Shown here piece by piece: positions 26,117-34,378 of a stretch of 64,000 bases of DNA (positions are counted from its first letter, which is position 1; the number at the start of each line of letters is the position of its first letter). The notes beneath the pieces are model-generated. The model was not told the DNA's origin. It made no database searches and saw only the letters and a list, made by a program, of their open reading frames with translations. The translations under genes were made by a program, and so were the position numbers. Source of the DNA: Acidobacteriota bacterium (GTDB taxonomy: Bacteria > Acidobacteriota > Polarisedimenticolia > Polarisedimenticolales > Polarisedimenticolaceae). Location of the stretch: NCBI GenBank assembly GCA_029861955.1, contig JAOTYK010000002.1, positions 124,001 through 188,000 on the forward strand. Reading direction: 5' to 3'.

Positions 26117-27396
26117 TGTTCGAACTCGGATTCTCTGCGCGTAACGTGCTGATCGGCGCCAGCCTTCTAGGGGTCGCTGGCGGACTGTTGGGTTCGTTTG
26201 CATTGTTGCGACGACAGAGCCTCCTCGGCGATGCCCTGGCCCACGCGGCACTTCCGGGCGTCTGTCTTGCGTTCCTGCTTACGGGATCCAAGTCGCCGGG
26301 TGTACTTCTGGCCGGTGCCCTGGTCGCGGGGTTGCTCGGGGCGTTGATCATCCTGGCGATCGTGCGGAACTCCCGCATCAAGGAGGACACTTCCATCGGC
26401 ATCGTACTCTCGGTCTTCTTCGGCGGCGGAATCGTCCTCCTGACCGTGATCCAGAAGATGCCGATGGGGAATCAGACCGGCCTGGACAAGTACCTGTTTG
26501 GTCAGGCGGCGACGCTGATGCCGAGAGACCTCAGGGTCATGGGAGTGCTCGTCGCCATCGTCCTCGTGCTGACGTGGCTGTTCTACAAGGAGTTCAAGCT
26601 TCTCTGTTTCGACCGAGAGTTTCAGGCCAGCCTGGGAACACCGGTCCGCTGGCTCGAGATTCTCATGACGACGCTCCTGGTGACCGTCGTCGTCATCGGA
26701 CTCCAGACCGTGGGCGTCGTTCTCGTCGTCGCGACGCTGATCACTCCAGCGGCGGCCGCGCGACAGTGGACGGAACGGCTGGGGGTCATGTTGTTTCTTG
26801 CCGTCGTGATCGGCGGAGGCTCCGGAGCACTCGGCGCCCTGTGGAGCGCTTCGGCGGCATCGATGCCGACGGGACCGGTGATCGTCCTCTGTAGTAGCGG
26901 TGCCCTTGTGCTCTCGATCCTATTCGGCCGATCCCGGGGCATCTTGTGGTCGTCCTTGCGCGCGCGAACCGTCGCTCAACGCATTCGACGCGAGAACCTA
27001 CTGAAGGACCTCTATCGTTGGGGTGAGTCACCCGGTGAAGACTGGACCTCCGAGGTCTCGATCAACCTTCTCACCGGAATGCGTGGCCAGGGAGCGTCAC
27101 GACTCCTGCGTGTTGCCCGTGCGCTGCGACGTCGCGGACTGCTCGAACGAACGAACGCCGGCATGAGACTCACACCCGACGGTCTACTGCAAGCCGAGAG
27201 CATCGTCCGCAAGCATCGACTGTGGGAGACCTACCTCACCCGGAAATTGGATCTTGCGAGCGACCACGTCCATCGGGATGCCGACCTGATGGAGCATGCC
27301 CTCGATGAAGAGGCGGTGGCCCTACTCGACGAGCGTCTCGGCTATCCCGGGATTGATCCCCACGGCCAACCGATCCCACCCCGGAGAGCGGCATGA
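26116..27396 (+). CDS. TroC-like metal ABC permease fused to a complete DtxR/MntR-type metal-sensor domain
   Basis: 426 residues, about 140 longer than a plain ABC-3 permease. Residues 1-290 are the membrane part (DALAHAALPGVCLAFLL, TLITPAAAARQWTERLGVML). Residues about 293-426 align by eye along the whole length of MntR/DtxR: a winged helix (LLKDLYRWGE...RGLLERTNAGMRLTPDG), then the dimerisation/metal domain with RKHRLWETYL, DHVHRDADLMEHALDEEAV and YPGIDPHGQPIP. The ligand-type residues H-x(3)-E, H, D, E and H are retained. No free-standing repressor gene is near, so this domain may be the operon's metal sensor, acting on transport, on DNA, or both. Overlaps the next gene by ATGA. Confidence 0.92.
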   Translation: MFELGFSARNVLIGASLLGVAGGLLGSFALLRRQSLLGDALAHAALPGVCLAFLLTGSKSPGVLLAGALVAGLLGALIILAIVRNSRIKEDTSIGIVLSVFFGGGIVLLTVIQKMPMGNQTGLDKYLFGQAATLMPRDLRVMGVLVAIVLVLTWLFYKEFKLLCFDREFQASLGTPVRWLEILMTTLLVTVVVIGLQTVGVVLVVATLITPAAAARQWTERLGVMLFLAVVIGGGSGALGALWSASAASMPTGPVIVLCSSGALVLSILFGRSRGILWSSLRARTVAQRIRRENLLKDLYRWGESPGEDWTSEVSINLLTGMRGQGASRLLRVARALRRRGLLERTNAGMRLTPDGLLQAESIVRKHRLWETYLTRKLDLASDHVHRDADLMEHALDEEAVALLDERLGYPGIDPHGQPIPPRRAA

Positions 27397-28505
27397 GTTC
27401 GACGATCGTCATCCTGCTGGTGGCCTCGGTTGCGGCGGCTTCGTGTGCCATCGTCGGAACGTTTCTTGTCCTACGACGCATGGCCCTCCTGGGGGATGCG
27501 ATCAGCCACGCCGTGCTGCCGGGAATCGTGATTGCATTCTTGATGACCGGTGATCGCTCTCCGTTACCGATGGTCATCGGTGCCGGTGCGCTCGGTGTCG
27601 TCACCGTGTTCCTCGTCGAGATGTTCCTCCGAACCCGACGCCTGAAGGAAGATGCGTCCATCGGTGTCGTCTTCCCCGCCCTGTTTTCTATCGGCGTCAT
27701 CCTCATCAGCCGTTATGCCGGGCAGGTAGACCTGGATCTCGACTGCGTGCTTTACGGTGAGATTGCCTACTCGCCCCTGGACCTCGTCATCTATCGCGAT
27801 GTGGTACTTGGCCCGAAGGCTCTGTGGATCAATGGAGCGATCCTACTCGTCAACCTCCTGTTCGTCGGACTTCTGTTCAAGGAGCTCAAGCTCACGACCT
27901 TCGATGCGCAGCTTGCCGCGACGTTGGGGTTCTCGCCGATTCTCGTGCATTACCTGCTGATGAGTTCCGTCTCATTGACGGTGGTCGGAGCGTTCGAGTC
28001 GGTCGGTGCGATCCTCGTGCTGGCCCTCCTCGTGGTTCCTCCTGCGGCGGCGTACCTGTGGACCGATCGATTGAACATCCTCCTGACTCTTGCGGTCAGC
28101 TTCGGCGTCCTGTCGGCGATCGGTGGCTACTTCCTGGCCCGTTGGTGGGACGCGTCAATCGCCGGCTCGATCGCATTGGCAACCGGCATCGTCTTTCTCT
28201 TCTCTCTCACGTTCTCGGGTCAACACGGTGTTCTCGGACGCTGGCGTGTTCATCGCAAACTCGGTTGGGCGATGGCCGAACAACTGATGCTGCTGCACAT
28301 GGATTCGGGACGACCAATGCCGCTGGACGTCCTCGTCCAGCGCTTCTCGTGGCCCCGCGGTAGGTTCGACCGGGTCGTCTCGCGCCTGCTGGCGAAGGAC
28401 TGGATATCCCGGGATGCCGATGGTCTTCGTCTAACGACCCGGGGTGCGGAGGCCCTTGAGACCTCCGGCCAGAGCGAACTACGTCATCCGCTGGTTCCGG
28501 TCTGA
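27393..28505 (+). CDS. TroD-like metal ABC permease with C-terminal winged-helix extension
   Basis: 370 residues. Residues 1-285 are an ABC-3-type permease (GDAISHAVLPGIVIAFLM, LLVVPPAAAYLWTDRLNILL). The last about 80 residues (EQLMLLHMDSGRPMPLDVLV, then GRFDRVVSRLLAKDWISRD and LRLTTRGAEALE) look like a winged helix of the same DtxR type as in the previous gene, but without the dimerisation/metal half. With the other permease it forms the channel. The pairing of one full and one half sensor domain is unusual. Its 3' end overlaps the convergent nuclease-like gene by 22 bp (28484-28505). Confidence 0.9.
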   Translation: MSSTIVILLVASVAAASCAIVGTFLVLRRMALLGDAISHAVLPGIVIAFLMTGDRSPLPMVIGAGALGVVTVFLVEMFLRTRRLKEDASIGVVFPALFSIGVILISRYAGQVDLDLDCVLYGEIAYSPLDLVIYRDVVLGPKALWINGAILLVNLLFVGLLFKELKLTTFDAQLAATLGFSPILVHYLLMSSVSLTVVGAFESVGAILVLALLVVPPAAAYLWTDRLNILLTLAVSFGVLSAIGGYFLARWWDASIAGSIALATGIVFLFSLTFSGQHGVLGRWRVHRKLGWAMAEQLMLLHMDSGRPMPLDVLVQRFSWPRGRFDRVVSRLLAKDWISRDADGLRLTTRGAEALETSGQSELRHPLVPV

Positions 28506-29179
28506 AGTAACGCCTGAACCTCGTCGTGGTGTTCGCGGATCGGGATCTCGTTATGACGATCGGTGAAGTTGACAAGACGTAACGAAACGCTGCGCTCCCC
28601 GATCCTCTCCCGCAACAGGTGTCGATAGAGAGACAGCTGTAGGCTGTACTTGCTGAGATCGCAGTCGTCGAGGTGTTCGATCGGAGGCCGTGCCTTCTGC
28701 CAGCGATTATCGAATTTCATCTTCTTGGCGCGCTTCCAGTCACAGATGATGATCGCGCCGTCGCGATCTTCGAAGACGGCGTCTACGGTCCCGGCGATCC
28801 CGAGTTCTGGACAACAGACCTGTTCCTCGACCATCAGCGGTCGCCAGGGCTTGTCGGCGATAAACGACTCGAAGTGCTCGAACTCGTCGCTGCGTTCGCC
28901 GCTGACATCACCGTCAACCAGATGCTGCTGGATGTTGTTGTGAAGCAACGTCCCGAGTTCTCTTGCCTGCTGTCCGTTGGCCTCCCACTCCGCCACCAGT
29001 TCGTCGGGATCGCGGCCGTGGTACTTGCTGTTCGGGTTAAGGACGACCTTGCGCGCAATCCTGGGTCCATCAAACGCCGCGAAGAAGCGGGATAGAAACT
29101 GGGTGACGGAGATCAACTTGCGACCATCGTACGTATAGGTATGGGTCGACTCGTCGAACTTCAGCATGTCGGAGTTCAT
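28484..29179 (-). CDS. PD-(D/E)XK (RecB-like) nuclease-fold protein
   Basis: 231 residues with a RecB/PD-(D/E)XK-like core: an early Glu/His region (GTLLHNNIQQHLVDGD), VEEQVCCPELGIAGTVDAVF and IIICDWKRAKKM, which supplies the D...D-W-K triad, then a helix with the QLSLYRHLL motif common in Cas4/AddB-like nucleases. It lacks the four-Cys cluster of Cas4. The N-terminus (FDESTHTYTYDGRKLISVTQ) resembles phage-associated relatives. ATG 29179 overlaps the stop of the GYD gene (ATGA), so the two are coupled. It probably cuts DNA; target unknown. Confidence 0.8.
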   Translation of the reverse strand: MNSDMLKFDESTHTYTYDGRKLISVTQFLSRFFAAFDGPRIARKVVLNPNSKYHGRDPDELVAEWEANGQQARELGTLLHNNIQQHLVDGDVSGERSDEFEHFESFIADKPWRPLMVEEQVCCPELGIAGTVDAVFEDRDGAIIICDWKRAKKMKFDNRWQKARPPIEHLDDCDLSKYSLQLSLYRHLLRERIGERSVSLRLVNFTDRHNEIPIREHHDEVQALLQTGTSG

Positions 29180-29466
29180 TGCTTCTCGATGAGTCCCTGG
29201 GCATCGGCCCATTCATACGCGCGCAGCGTCGTGGTCCTGACGTTCCCCGACGCTCCAAGCGAGAGAAGGATCGTCGCGGCCGTCTCGTCGTCCGGCGCTT
29301 CGATGATCAACACGCCGTCGTGAGATCCGATCGTCCAGTACTGCGCGACCACTCGAGCCCCCGCCTTCTCGGCCATTGCGTTGAATTGATCCGCCCGATG
29401 GGGAGAATTCTTGATGTTACGTATCCCCTGATCCGTGTAATCCAGCAAGGCGATGAAGGTCCCCAT
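29176..29466 (-). CDS. GYD domain protein
   Basis: 96 residues, a whole GYD-type protein (IALLDYTDQGIRNIKNSPHR at the N-terminus; GARVVAQYWTIGSHDGVLII in the middle, where G-x-x-D replaces the G-Y-D signature; then a C-terminal strand). These small ferredoxin-like-fold proteins are found in many soil bacteria without a firm function. The gene is coupled by ATGA to the PD-(D/E)XK gene. A divergent GFA-family gene begins 62 bp away. Confidence 0.85.
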   Translation of the reverse strand: MGTFIALLDYTDQGIRNIKNSPHRADQFNAMAEKAGARVVAQYWTIGSHDGVLIIEAPDDETAATILLSLGASGNVRTTTLRAYEWADAQGLIEKQ

Positions 29467-29528
29467 CGAATCTCCTCGTTCGGGATGTAGGCCCGTAGTA
29501 CCGTTGATTCTATCCTGGGAGGGCGACG

Positions 29529-29957
29529 ATGAGCAGCACGGAAACCTACCATGCGTCCTGTCTCTGCGGCCGGGTTCGGTTGGCCGCCTGTCCGCCGATA
29601 CAGAGGATCGGACACTGCCACTGCGACAACTGCCGACGGGCCCAGGGGGCCGGAGTCTGGACCTGGATCACCTTCAAGACGGAGGCGGTCGACGTCGAGA
29701 CCGGTCACGAGGACCTTCGGCAGTACCGGTCGGATACCGACGCGATCAGGCAGTTTTGCGGGAATTGCGGAAGTAGCCTGACCTTCGCCTCGCCCCGTTG
29801 GCCCGGGGTCATCGATCTGTCGCTGGCCAACCTCGAGGAACCGATCGATACGGCGCCGGATCTTCACGTCTATGCCGACCGTGCGCCGGGTTGGTGCCCC
29901 ATCCTCGATGAGCTGCCGCGTCTCGGGGGGCCCGAAGGCAATCAGCCTATCGATTAA
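29529..29957 (+). CDS. GFA family protein (CENP-V/GFA zinc-binding fold)
   Basis: 142 residues with the beta-tent zinc site of the GFA family: CLCGRVR, GHCHCDNCRRAQGA and CGNCGSSL provide the seven conserved cysteines, and the core WTWITF and DTAPDLHVYADRAPGW segments are typical. Some homologues were called glutathione-dependent formaldehyde-activating enzymes, but that activity is doubtful for most, so no reaction is assigned. A class III alcohol dehydrogenase is in the window but 32 kb away. The ATG follows GGGAGGGCGACG. Confidence 0.9.
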   Translation: MSSTETYHASCLCGRVRLAACPPIQRIGHCHCDNCRRAQGAGVWTWITFKTEAVDVETGHEDLRQYRSDTDAIRQFCGNCGSSLTFASPRWPGVIDLSLANLEEPIDTAPDLHVYADRAPGWCPILDELPRLGGPEGNQPID

Positions 29958-30025
29958 TCGGCGGGTGCTGTAACATTCGTGTTGCTGTGTTCGATGCCGA
30001 TTCTCGTTCGGACTGGAGGTTCCCC

Positions 30026-31279
30026 ATGCGCATCCGTCGATTGTCCACTCTGTTCGCCATCGGATTGATGGTCGCCGGTCTCTCCCACGCGCAGCAAGTC
30101 GGTCGAAGAGCGGTCGTGGTGACCGTTCAGAATCTCGCGCCGGCAGGTGGCACGTATCAGAGTCCCATCTGGATTGGTTTCCATGACGGAGGTTTCGATC
30201 TCTACGATCTCGGAATGGCCTCGTCCGAGGCCCTTGAACGGATCGCGGAGGACGGCGACACCGCGGCGCTGAACGCCCTTTTCGCGACGATGATGCCCGA
30301 TGGCATCCAGACGACCGTCGCCGCCAACGGCATGATGCCTCCCCTCGCACCGGGACAACTGGCCAGCCGGATCTTCGAGCTTGATCCCTCAGACCCGAAC
30401 ACTCGCTACTTTAGTTTTGCGTCGATGGTCTTACCGAGTAACGACACGTTCGTCGGCAACGACTCGCCGGTCGCACACCCGATCTACAACGATCGCGGCA
30501 GATTCGTGGCAGAGGGATTCACGGTCGCCGGCCCTGGCGGCGCCATCGACGCCGGAACCGAGGCCAACGACGAGCTACCCGCCAACACCGCTTTCCTGGG
30601 CCAGAGCGTCGCAAACAGCGGCGACGATGAATTGGGTGTCGTGCACACCGCCTCCGGCTTCAACGCGGTCGGCTCCGGCGGCGTTCTCGACGAACCACAG
30701 TTTGCCCACGCGGACTACACCGAGGTCCGCTACAACCTGTTGGCGTTTCGGTTTCATCTGATTGATCTGGGTGGATCCACGACGTTCGCCGGTCGGCTGA
30801 GTGTGCAGCAGGAGATCCCTGCCCCGATCGTCGAGCGCCGACCCGGCGGTGGGAAGATCCGACTTCAACTTCTCAGCGATGGCGATGGCCTCAGCTTCCG
30901 AATCGAGACGCGGAGCCTGAGCGGGCCGATTACGGGCGCCCATCTTCACCTTGCGCCCGCCGGTCAGACCGGCCCCGTGGTTGTCGATCTCCTCGCGCTC
31001 CGCGATCGAGACAGGCGACGGTTTGTCGGGACCATCACGCCCGACGATGTGATGGGCGTACTCGGGGATGCCGATCGTCCCTTCAGCGCGTTGTTGGCAG
31101 AGCTTGCGTCCGGGGCGATCTACGTCAACGTGCATACCGAACTCAACCCGGCCGGCGAGATTCGTGGCCAGTTGTTCCCCGGTCCCCGTGGTGTCGTCCG
31201 GATCGAGGCCATGGATGATGGCGAGGGACCACCGCTCCTACCCGGTGGAAGGATTCCGGACGATCTCCAGAACCGCTGA
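30026..31279 (+). CDS. secreted spondin-domain plus CHRD-domain protein
   Basis: 417 residues with a signal peptide (LFAIGLMVAGLSHAQQ). Residues about 25-245 match the bacterial spondin_N domain (VTVQNLAPAGGTYQSPIWIG, a GMASSEALERIAEDGD helix, SFASMVLPSNDTFVGND). Residues about 265-395 match a CHRD domain (SGPITGAHLHLAPAGQTGPV, then IYVNVHTELNPAGEIRGQL). Both are extracellular matrix-type folds seen in secreted bacterial proteins; function unknown. ATG 30026 is chosen for its GGAGG site at 6 nt. Confidence 0.88.
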   Translation: MRIRRLSTLFAIGLMVAGLSHAQQVGRRAVVVTVQNLAPAGGTYQSPIWIGFHDGGFDLYDLGMASSEALERIAEDGDTAALNALFATMMPDGIQTTVAANGMMPPLAPGQLASRIFELDPSDPNTRYFSFASMVLPSNDTFVGNDSPVAHPIYNDRGRFVAEGFTVAGPGGAIDAGTEANDELPANTAFLGQSVANSGDDELGVVHTASGFNAVGSGGVLDEPQFAHADYTEVRYNLLAFRFHLIDLGGSTTFAGRLSVQQEIPAPIVERRPGGGKIRLQLLSDGDGLSFRIETRSLSGPITGAHLHLAPAGQTGPVVVDLLALRDRDRRRFVGTITPDDVMGVLGDADRPFSALLAELASGAIYVNVHTELNPAGEIRGQLFPGPRGVVRIEAMDDGEGPPLLPGGRIPDDLQNR

Positions 31280-31303
31280 TTCGTGTAGGCTGATCCGCGT
31301 GAG

Positions 31304-31314
31304 CCTGACCCCAG
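31304..31314. repeat. REP-like CCTGACCCCAG fragment at the SGNH/TPR gene start
   Basis: CCTGACCCCAG, directly before the GTG start of the next gene, resembles the REP-like segment at 36606-36623 in inverse orientation (CCTGACCCCA). Short enough for chance. Confidence 0.25.
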
Positions 31315-31315
31315 C

Positions 31316-33328
31316 GTGAAATGGAAACGACCACTCTTCGCGGCGATCACGATCGTCGCGTTCTTCGGCCTGCTGGAACTGGTCCTGCTGGTCGTGGGAG
31401 TCCGTCCCCTCCTGGCGGAGAGAGATCCCTTCGCGGGGTTCTCGAAGCAGGTCAGCGTCTTCGAACTGGATTCGTCCGCAGGAGTCTGGCGGACGCCGGA
31501 GCGAGCCCGGCTGCGCTCGTTCAACGATCAACAGTTCCTCGCGCGGAAGCCGAAAAATGGGTTGCGCGTTTTCACGATCGGCGGCTCCAGCGCCTACGGA
31601 TTTCCGTGGGGTGCCAGGGAGGCCTTCCCCCATCTACTCGGCGAGGCTCTGGCTCAGACCTATCCCGATCGGACGGTCGAGTCGATCAATGCGGCCGCCA
31701 TGTCCTACGGCTCCCATCGTCTTCGGATCCTGGTCCACGAGCTGATGCGCTACAAACCCGATGTTCTGGTGGTTTACGGGGGCCACAACGAGTTTGTCGA
31801 GCGCAGCTTCTACAGCAAGATGCTGGAGCGGCCGGAAGAACTCGATACGCTGAAACGGGTCATGAGCCACTCACGCCTTTTCTCGGCGGCGACACGGTTC
31901 TACGAGAATCTGAAAGAGCCGGTTGCGCAGGCTGACTCACCCCTGGGGCTTGACGTCCGCCGAGAGAAACCGCAGGAGATGGCCAACGCCGAACGCGAAG
32001 AGGTTGTGCGGCAGTTTGACGAGAATCTGAGTGCGATCATCGATCTATGTGAACGTGAGGGTGTGACCGTCGTTCTGTCGACGGTTCCTTCCAACTTGAC
32101 CGGTTGGCTACCGAACGGGTCCTCGTTCCCCGACGGGATGACCCCACCCGAGAAACAACGAATCGACGAGACGTTGGTTGCCGCCGAAGAGGCACTGAAT
32201 GACAACGATCCGCCCGGCGCGCTCACACGTCTCGACGGAATCGACGACGTGGCCGATCGTCATGCCCTCTGGTGGTTTATTCGAGGGAACGCGCTCGCGT
32301 CACTCGGTCAGTCCGACGAGGCGCGCCAGGCCTATACACGTGCTCGCGACCTCGATGCCGCTCCGTCCCGAGCCAGCACCGCATTGAATGACGTGATCCG
32401 TTCGCTTGCGGTCAAGCGCGATATTCCGCTTGTCGATTCCGTCAGCGTGGTCGAGAAGTTCGCCCCCAACGGACTCCCCGGTTTCAACCTTTTCGAGGAC
32501 TACGTTCACCCGAAACCTCTGACTCATCAGCTCATCGCCGAGGCGATCTGGATGGAGCTGGTCGAGCCGGACGTCCCATCTCGATTCTGGAGCCTCGTCG
32601 GGTCAAAACGACCCGTCGTCAGCGACCTGGTCGATCAGCCGATCGGCGACTCCGGCCAACAGACACCGGCAATGCTGTTCAATCTCGCAGTCGTTCTCGA
32701 GAATCAAGGTCACACCGATCAGGCGGAGGCAAAGTATCGCGCCTGTCTCGAACTGCACCCCGGTTACTTCTACGCTCGATCGAACCTGGCCCGACTCCTC
32801 TACGGTCGTGGTCAGTTGGCGGAAGCTGAGAACGAGTATCGCCGGGTCGTCGCCGAGGAGCCCGACCACCTGCGCGCCGTGCATGGACTCGGAGTGACGC
32901 TCCAGAAACAGGGGCGCGCGCAGGAAGCCCTCGAGTTCTTCGAACGCGCGACACGGATAGACCCTAAGTCGGGTAACTCGTGGCTTCTTCACGGGCTGAC
33001 ACTGGTGCAACTTCAACAGATGGATCGGGCCGCGATATCGTTCGCCCACGCAGCAGATCTGAATCCGACCGACGCCAACGTACGCGTTCTGCTGGGCGGC
33101 GCGCTTCTTCGCGTCGATCGATTTGACGAAGCGGAGAACGCGTTTCGTGCAGCGCTCGAACTGGACTCCGGCAGTATCAAGGCGCGAAACGGCGTCGCGG
33201 CGGCACTCGCCAACCGCGGGGAACTCGACGCGGCAGAACGTCTCTACCTCGAAAGCCTGCGACTGGATCCGGACAATGCCCAGGCTCGTCGCGCCCTGGC
33301 CGCGATCGATCGACGACGAAACGAGTAG
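31316..33328 (+). CDS. membrane-anchored SGNH-hydrolase-like protein with TPR tail
   Basis: 670 residues. One N-terminal helix (about 8-28, AITIVAFFGLLELVLLVVGV) anchors it. An SGNH/GDSL-type domain follows: block I GGSSAYG (nucleophile Ser91), block III GGHNEF and a C-terminal DYVHP (Asp/His). Residues about 295-350 and 450-665 are tetratricopeptide repeats (for example LYGRGQLAEAENEYRRVVAE and LGVTLQKQGRAQEALEFFER). The GTG start at 31316 is the only sensible one; no strong ribosome site is seen. This combination suggests deacylation or acetylation of an envelope glycan within a TPR-scaffolded complex (inference). Ends 5 bp from the convergent PAP2 gene. Confidence 0.88.
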   Translation: MKWKRPLFAAITIVAFFGLLELVLLVVGVRPLLAERDPFAGFSKQVSVFELDSSAGVWRTPERARLRSFNDQQFLARKPKNGLRVFTIGGSSAYGFPWGAREAFPHLLGEALAQTYPDRTVESINAAAMSYGSHRLRILVHELMRYKPDVLVVYGGHNEFVERSFYSKMLERPEELDTLKRVMSHSRLFSAATRFYENLKEPVAQADSPLGLDVRREKPQEMANAEREEVVRQFDENLSAIIDLCEREGVTVVLSTVPSNLTGWLPNGSSFPDGMTPPEKQRIDETLVAAEEALNDNDPPGALTRLDGIDDVADRHALWWFIRGNALASLGQSDEARQAYTRARDLDAAPSRASTALNDVIRSLAVKRDIPLVDSVSVVEKFAPNGLPGFNLFEDYVHPKPLTHQLIAEAIWMELVEPDVPSRFWSLVGSKRPVVSDLVDQPIGDSGQQTPAMLFNLAVVLENQGHTDQAEAKYRACLELHPGYFYARSNLARLLYGRGQLAEAENEYRRVVAEEPDHLRAVHGLGVTLQKQGRAQEALEFFERATRIDPKSGNSWLLHGLTLVQLQQMDRAAISFAHAADLNPTDANVRVLLGGALLRVDRFDEAENAFRAALELDSGSIKARNGVAAALANRGELDAAERLYLESLRLDPDNAQARRALAAIDRRRNE

Positions 33329-33332
33329 GCGG

Positions 33333-34253
33333 TCACTTCCAGCTGTGTTGGTAGATCACTCCGAATCCGCCGTTAGTGGAATCGACGTGAGGGCGGAATC
33401 GCTTCCATAGCTGCGACGGCGAGTCGTCGAGACCTGTCGCGCGGTAGGTCACCATCTGGCCGATGCTCTGCCCTAGAATCGCGCCGGCCAGGATGTCCGA
33501 CGGGAAATGACGACCCAGCGCCACGCGGGACAGGGCGATCATGCTGGCCGTCCCGTACGAGAGCCACGCAACCAAACGACGCTCGTAATATTCACCGGCG
33601 ATAACGGCGGCCACGGCAAACGCGCCTGCGGCATGACCGGATGGGAACGAGGTCGACTCCTGTCCGGCGATCGGAGACGAGATGAAGAACCCGCCGTTTC
33701 CTCCGGACGCCGGTCGCGTCCTACGGGTGACCTTCTTCAACACACTGACGTAGATCGCCGTGTTGATCAGGGCCTCGCCCGAGAGACTGGTCGTTCGTTC
33801 TAAACGGTTGTTCCCGGCCCAACGCGAGACCAGGTAGGTACTGCCAAGAATCAATGCGCTGGTCTTGGCGTCGCCGACGGCCGTAAAGAACTCGGCGGTT
33901 CCACGCCGATTGCCCGTCGACCATCCCTCGAAGTTTCTTGTCAACTGAAGGTCCGCCGATCCAGCGTCAGCGGAAGACTGCGTCGCGCCGGTCACCGCCA
34001 TCGCCAGAGGGAGCGAGAAGCTCAGGCGTCGCGCCTCTGCAGGCCACCAGGTGGTCACGAGGAACTTCTGGTCGCCGGCCACCCGCTTGAAGAGATTCTT
34101 ACGATGAAACGGACGATCGGAGTCCCAGCGTTTTATCGGCGTGAAGTTTCTGCCTAGATTCGGTAGCTCCGGATCGGAATCCTCGGCGAATGCCGGGACA
34201 CCCAGAAGACAACACAGCGCGACAAGGTACGGAAGAATGGGGTTTCTATGCAA
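33333..34253 (-). CDS. secreted/membrane PAP2-family phosphatase
   Basis: 306 residues with an N-terminal signal (LVALCCLLGVPAFA) and the three PAP2 motifs in the C-terminal half: KKVTRRTRP, FPSGHAAG (catalytic His) and SRVALGRHFPSD. These enzymes dephosphorylate lipid phosphates such as undecaprenyl pyrophosphate or phosphatidic acid at the periplasmic face. The first 120 residues after the signal are family-poor. It lies downstream of the M23 gene on the same strand, with a 125-bp gap that shows only a short hairpin (CGTAC-TTGCG-GTACG) near 34350. Confidence 0.9.
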   Translation of the reverse strand: MHRNPILPYLVALCCLLGVPAFAEDSDPELPNLGRNFTPIKRWDSDRPFHRKNLFKRVAGDQKFLVTTWWPAEARRLSFSLPLAMAVTGATQSSADAGSADLQLTRNFEGWSTGNRRGTAEFFTAVGDAKTSALILGSTYLVSRWAGNNRLERTTSLSGEALINTAIYVSVLKKVTRRTRPASGGNGGFFISSPIAGQESTSFPSGHAAGAFAVAAVIAGEYYERRLVAWLSYGTASMIALSRVALGRHFPSDILAGAILGQSIGQMVTYRATGLDDSPSQLWKRFRPHVDSTNGGFGVIYQHSWK

Positions 34254-34378
34254 GATCTTACCTCGATGCCACCGGAGTGCTCCGGTCGTGGCGAGAGATA
34301 AGAGGTGCCGTCGCGTTGGAATCCTTCGTCCAAGACGATCACAAGTTCGTACTTGCGGTACGATCGCCGCAGCCTAGC

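Noticed and set aside
29529-29957. Calling the GFA protein a glutathione-dependent formaldehyde-activating enzyme and linking it to the dehydrogenase operon.
   Set aside because: They are 32 kb apart and the activity of this family is not established.
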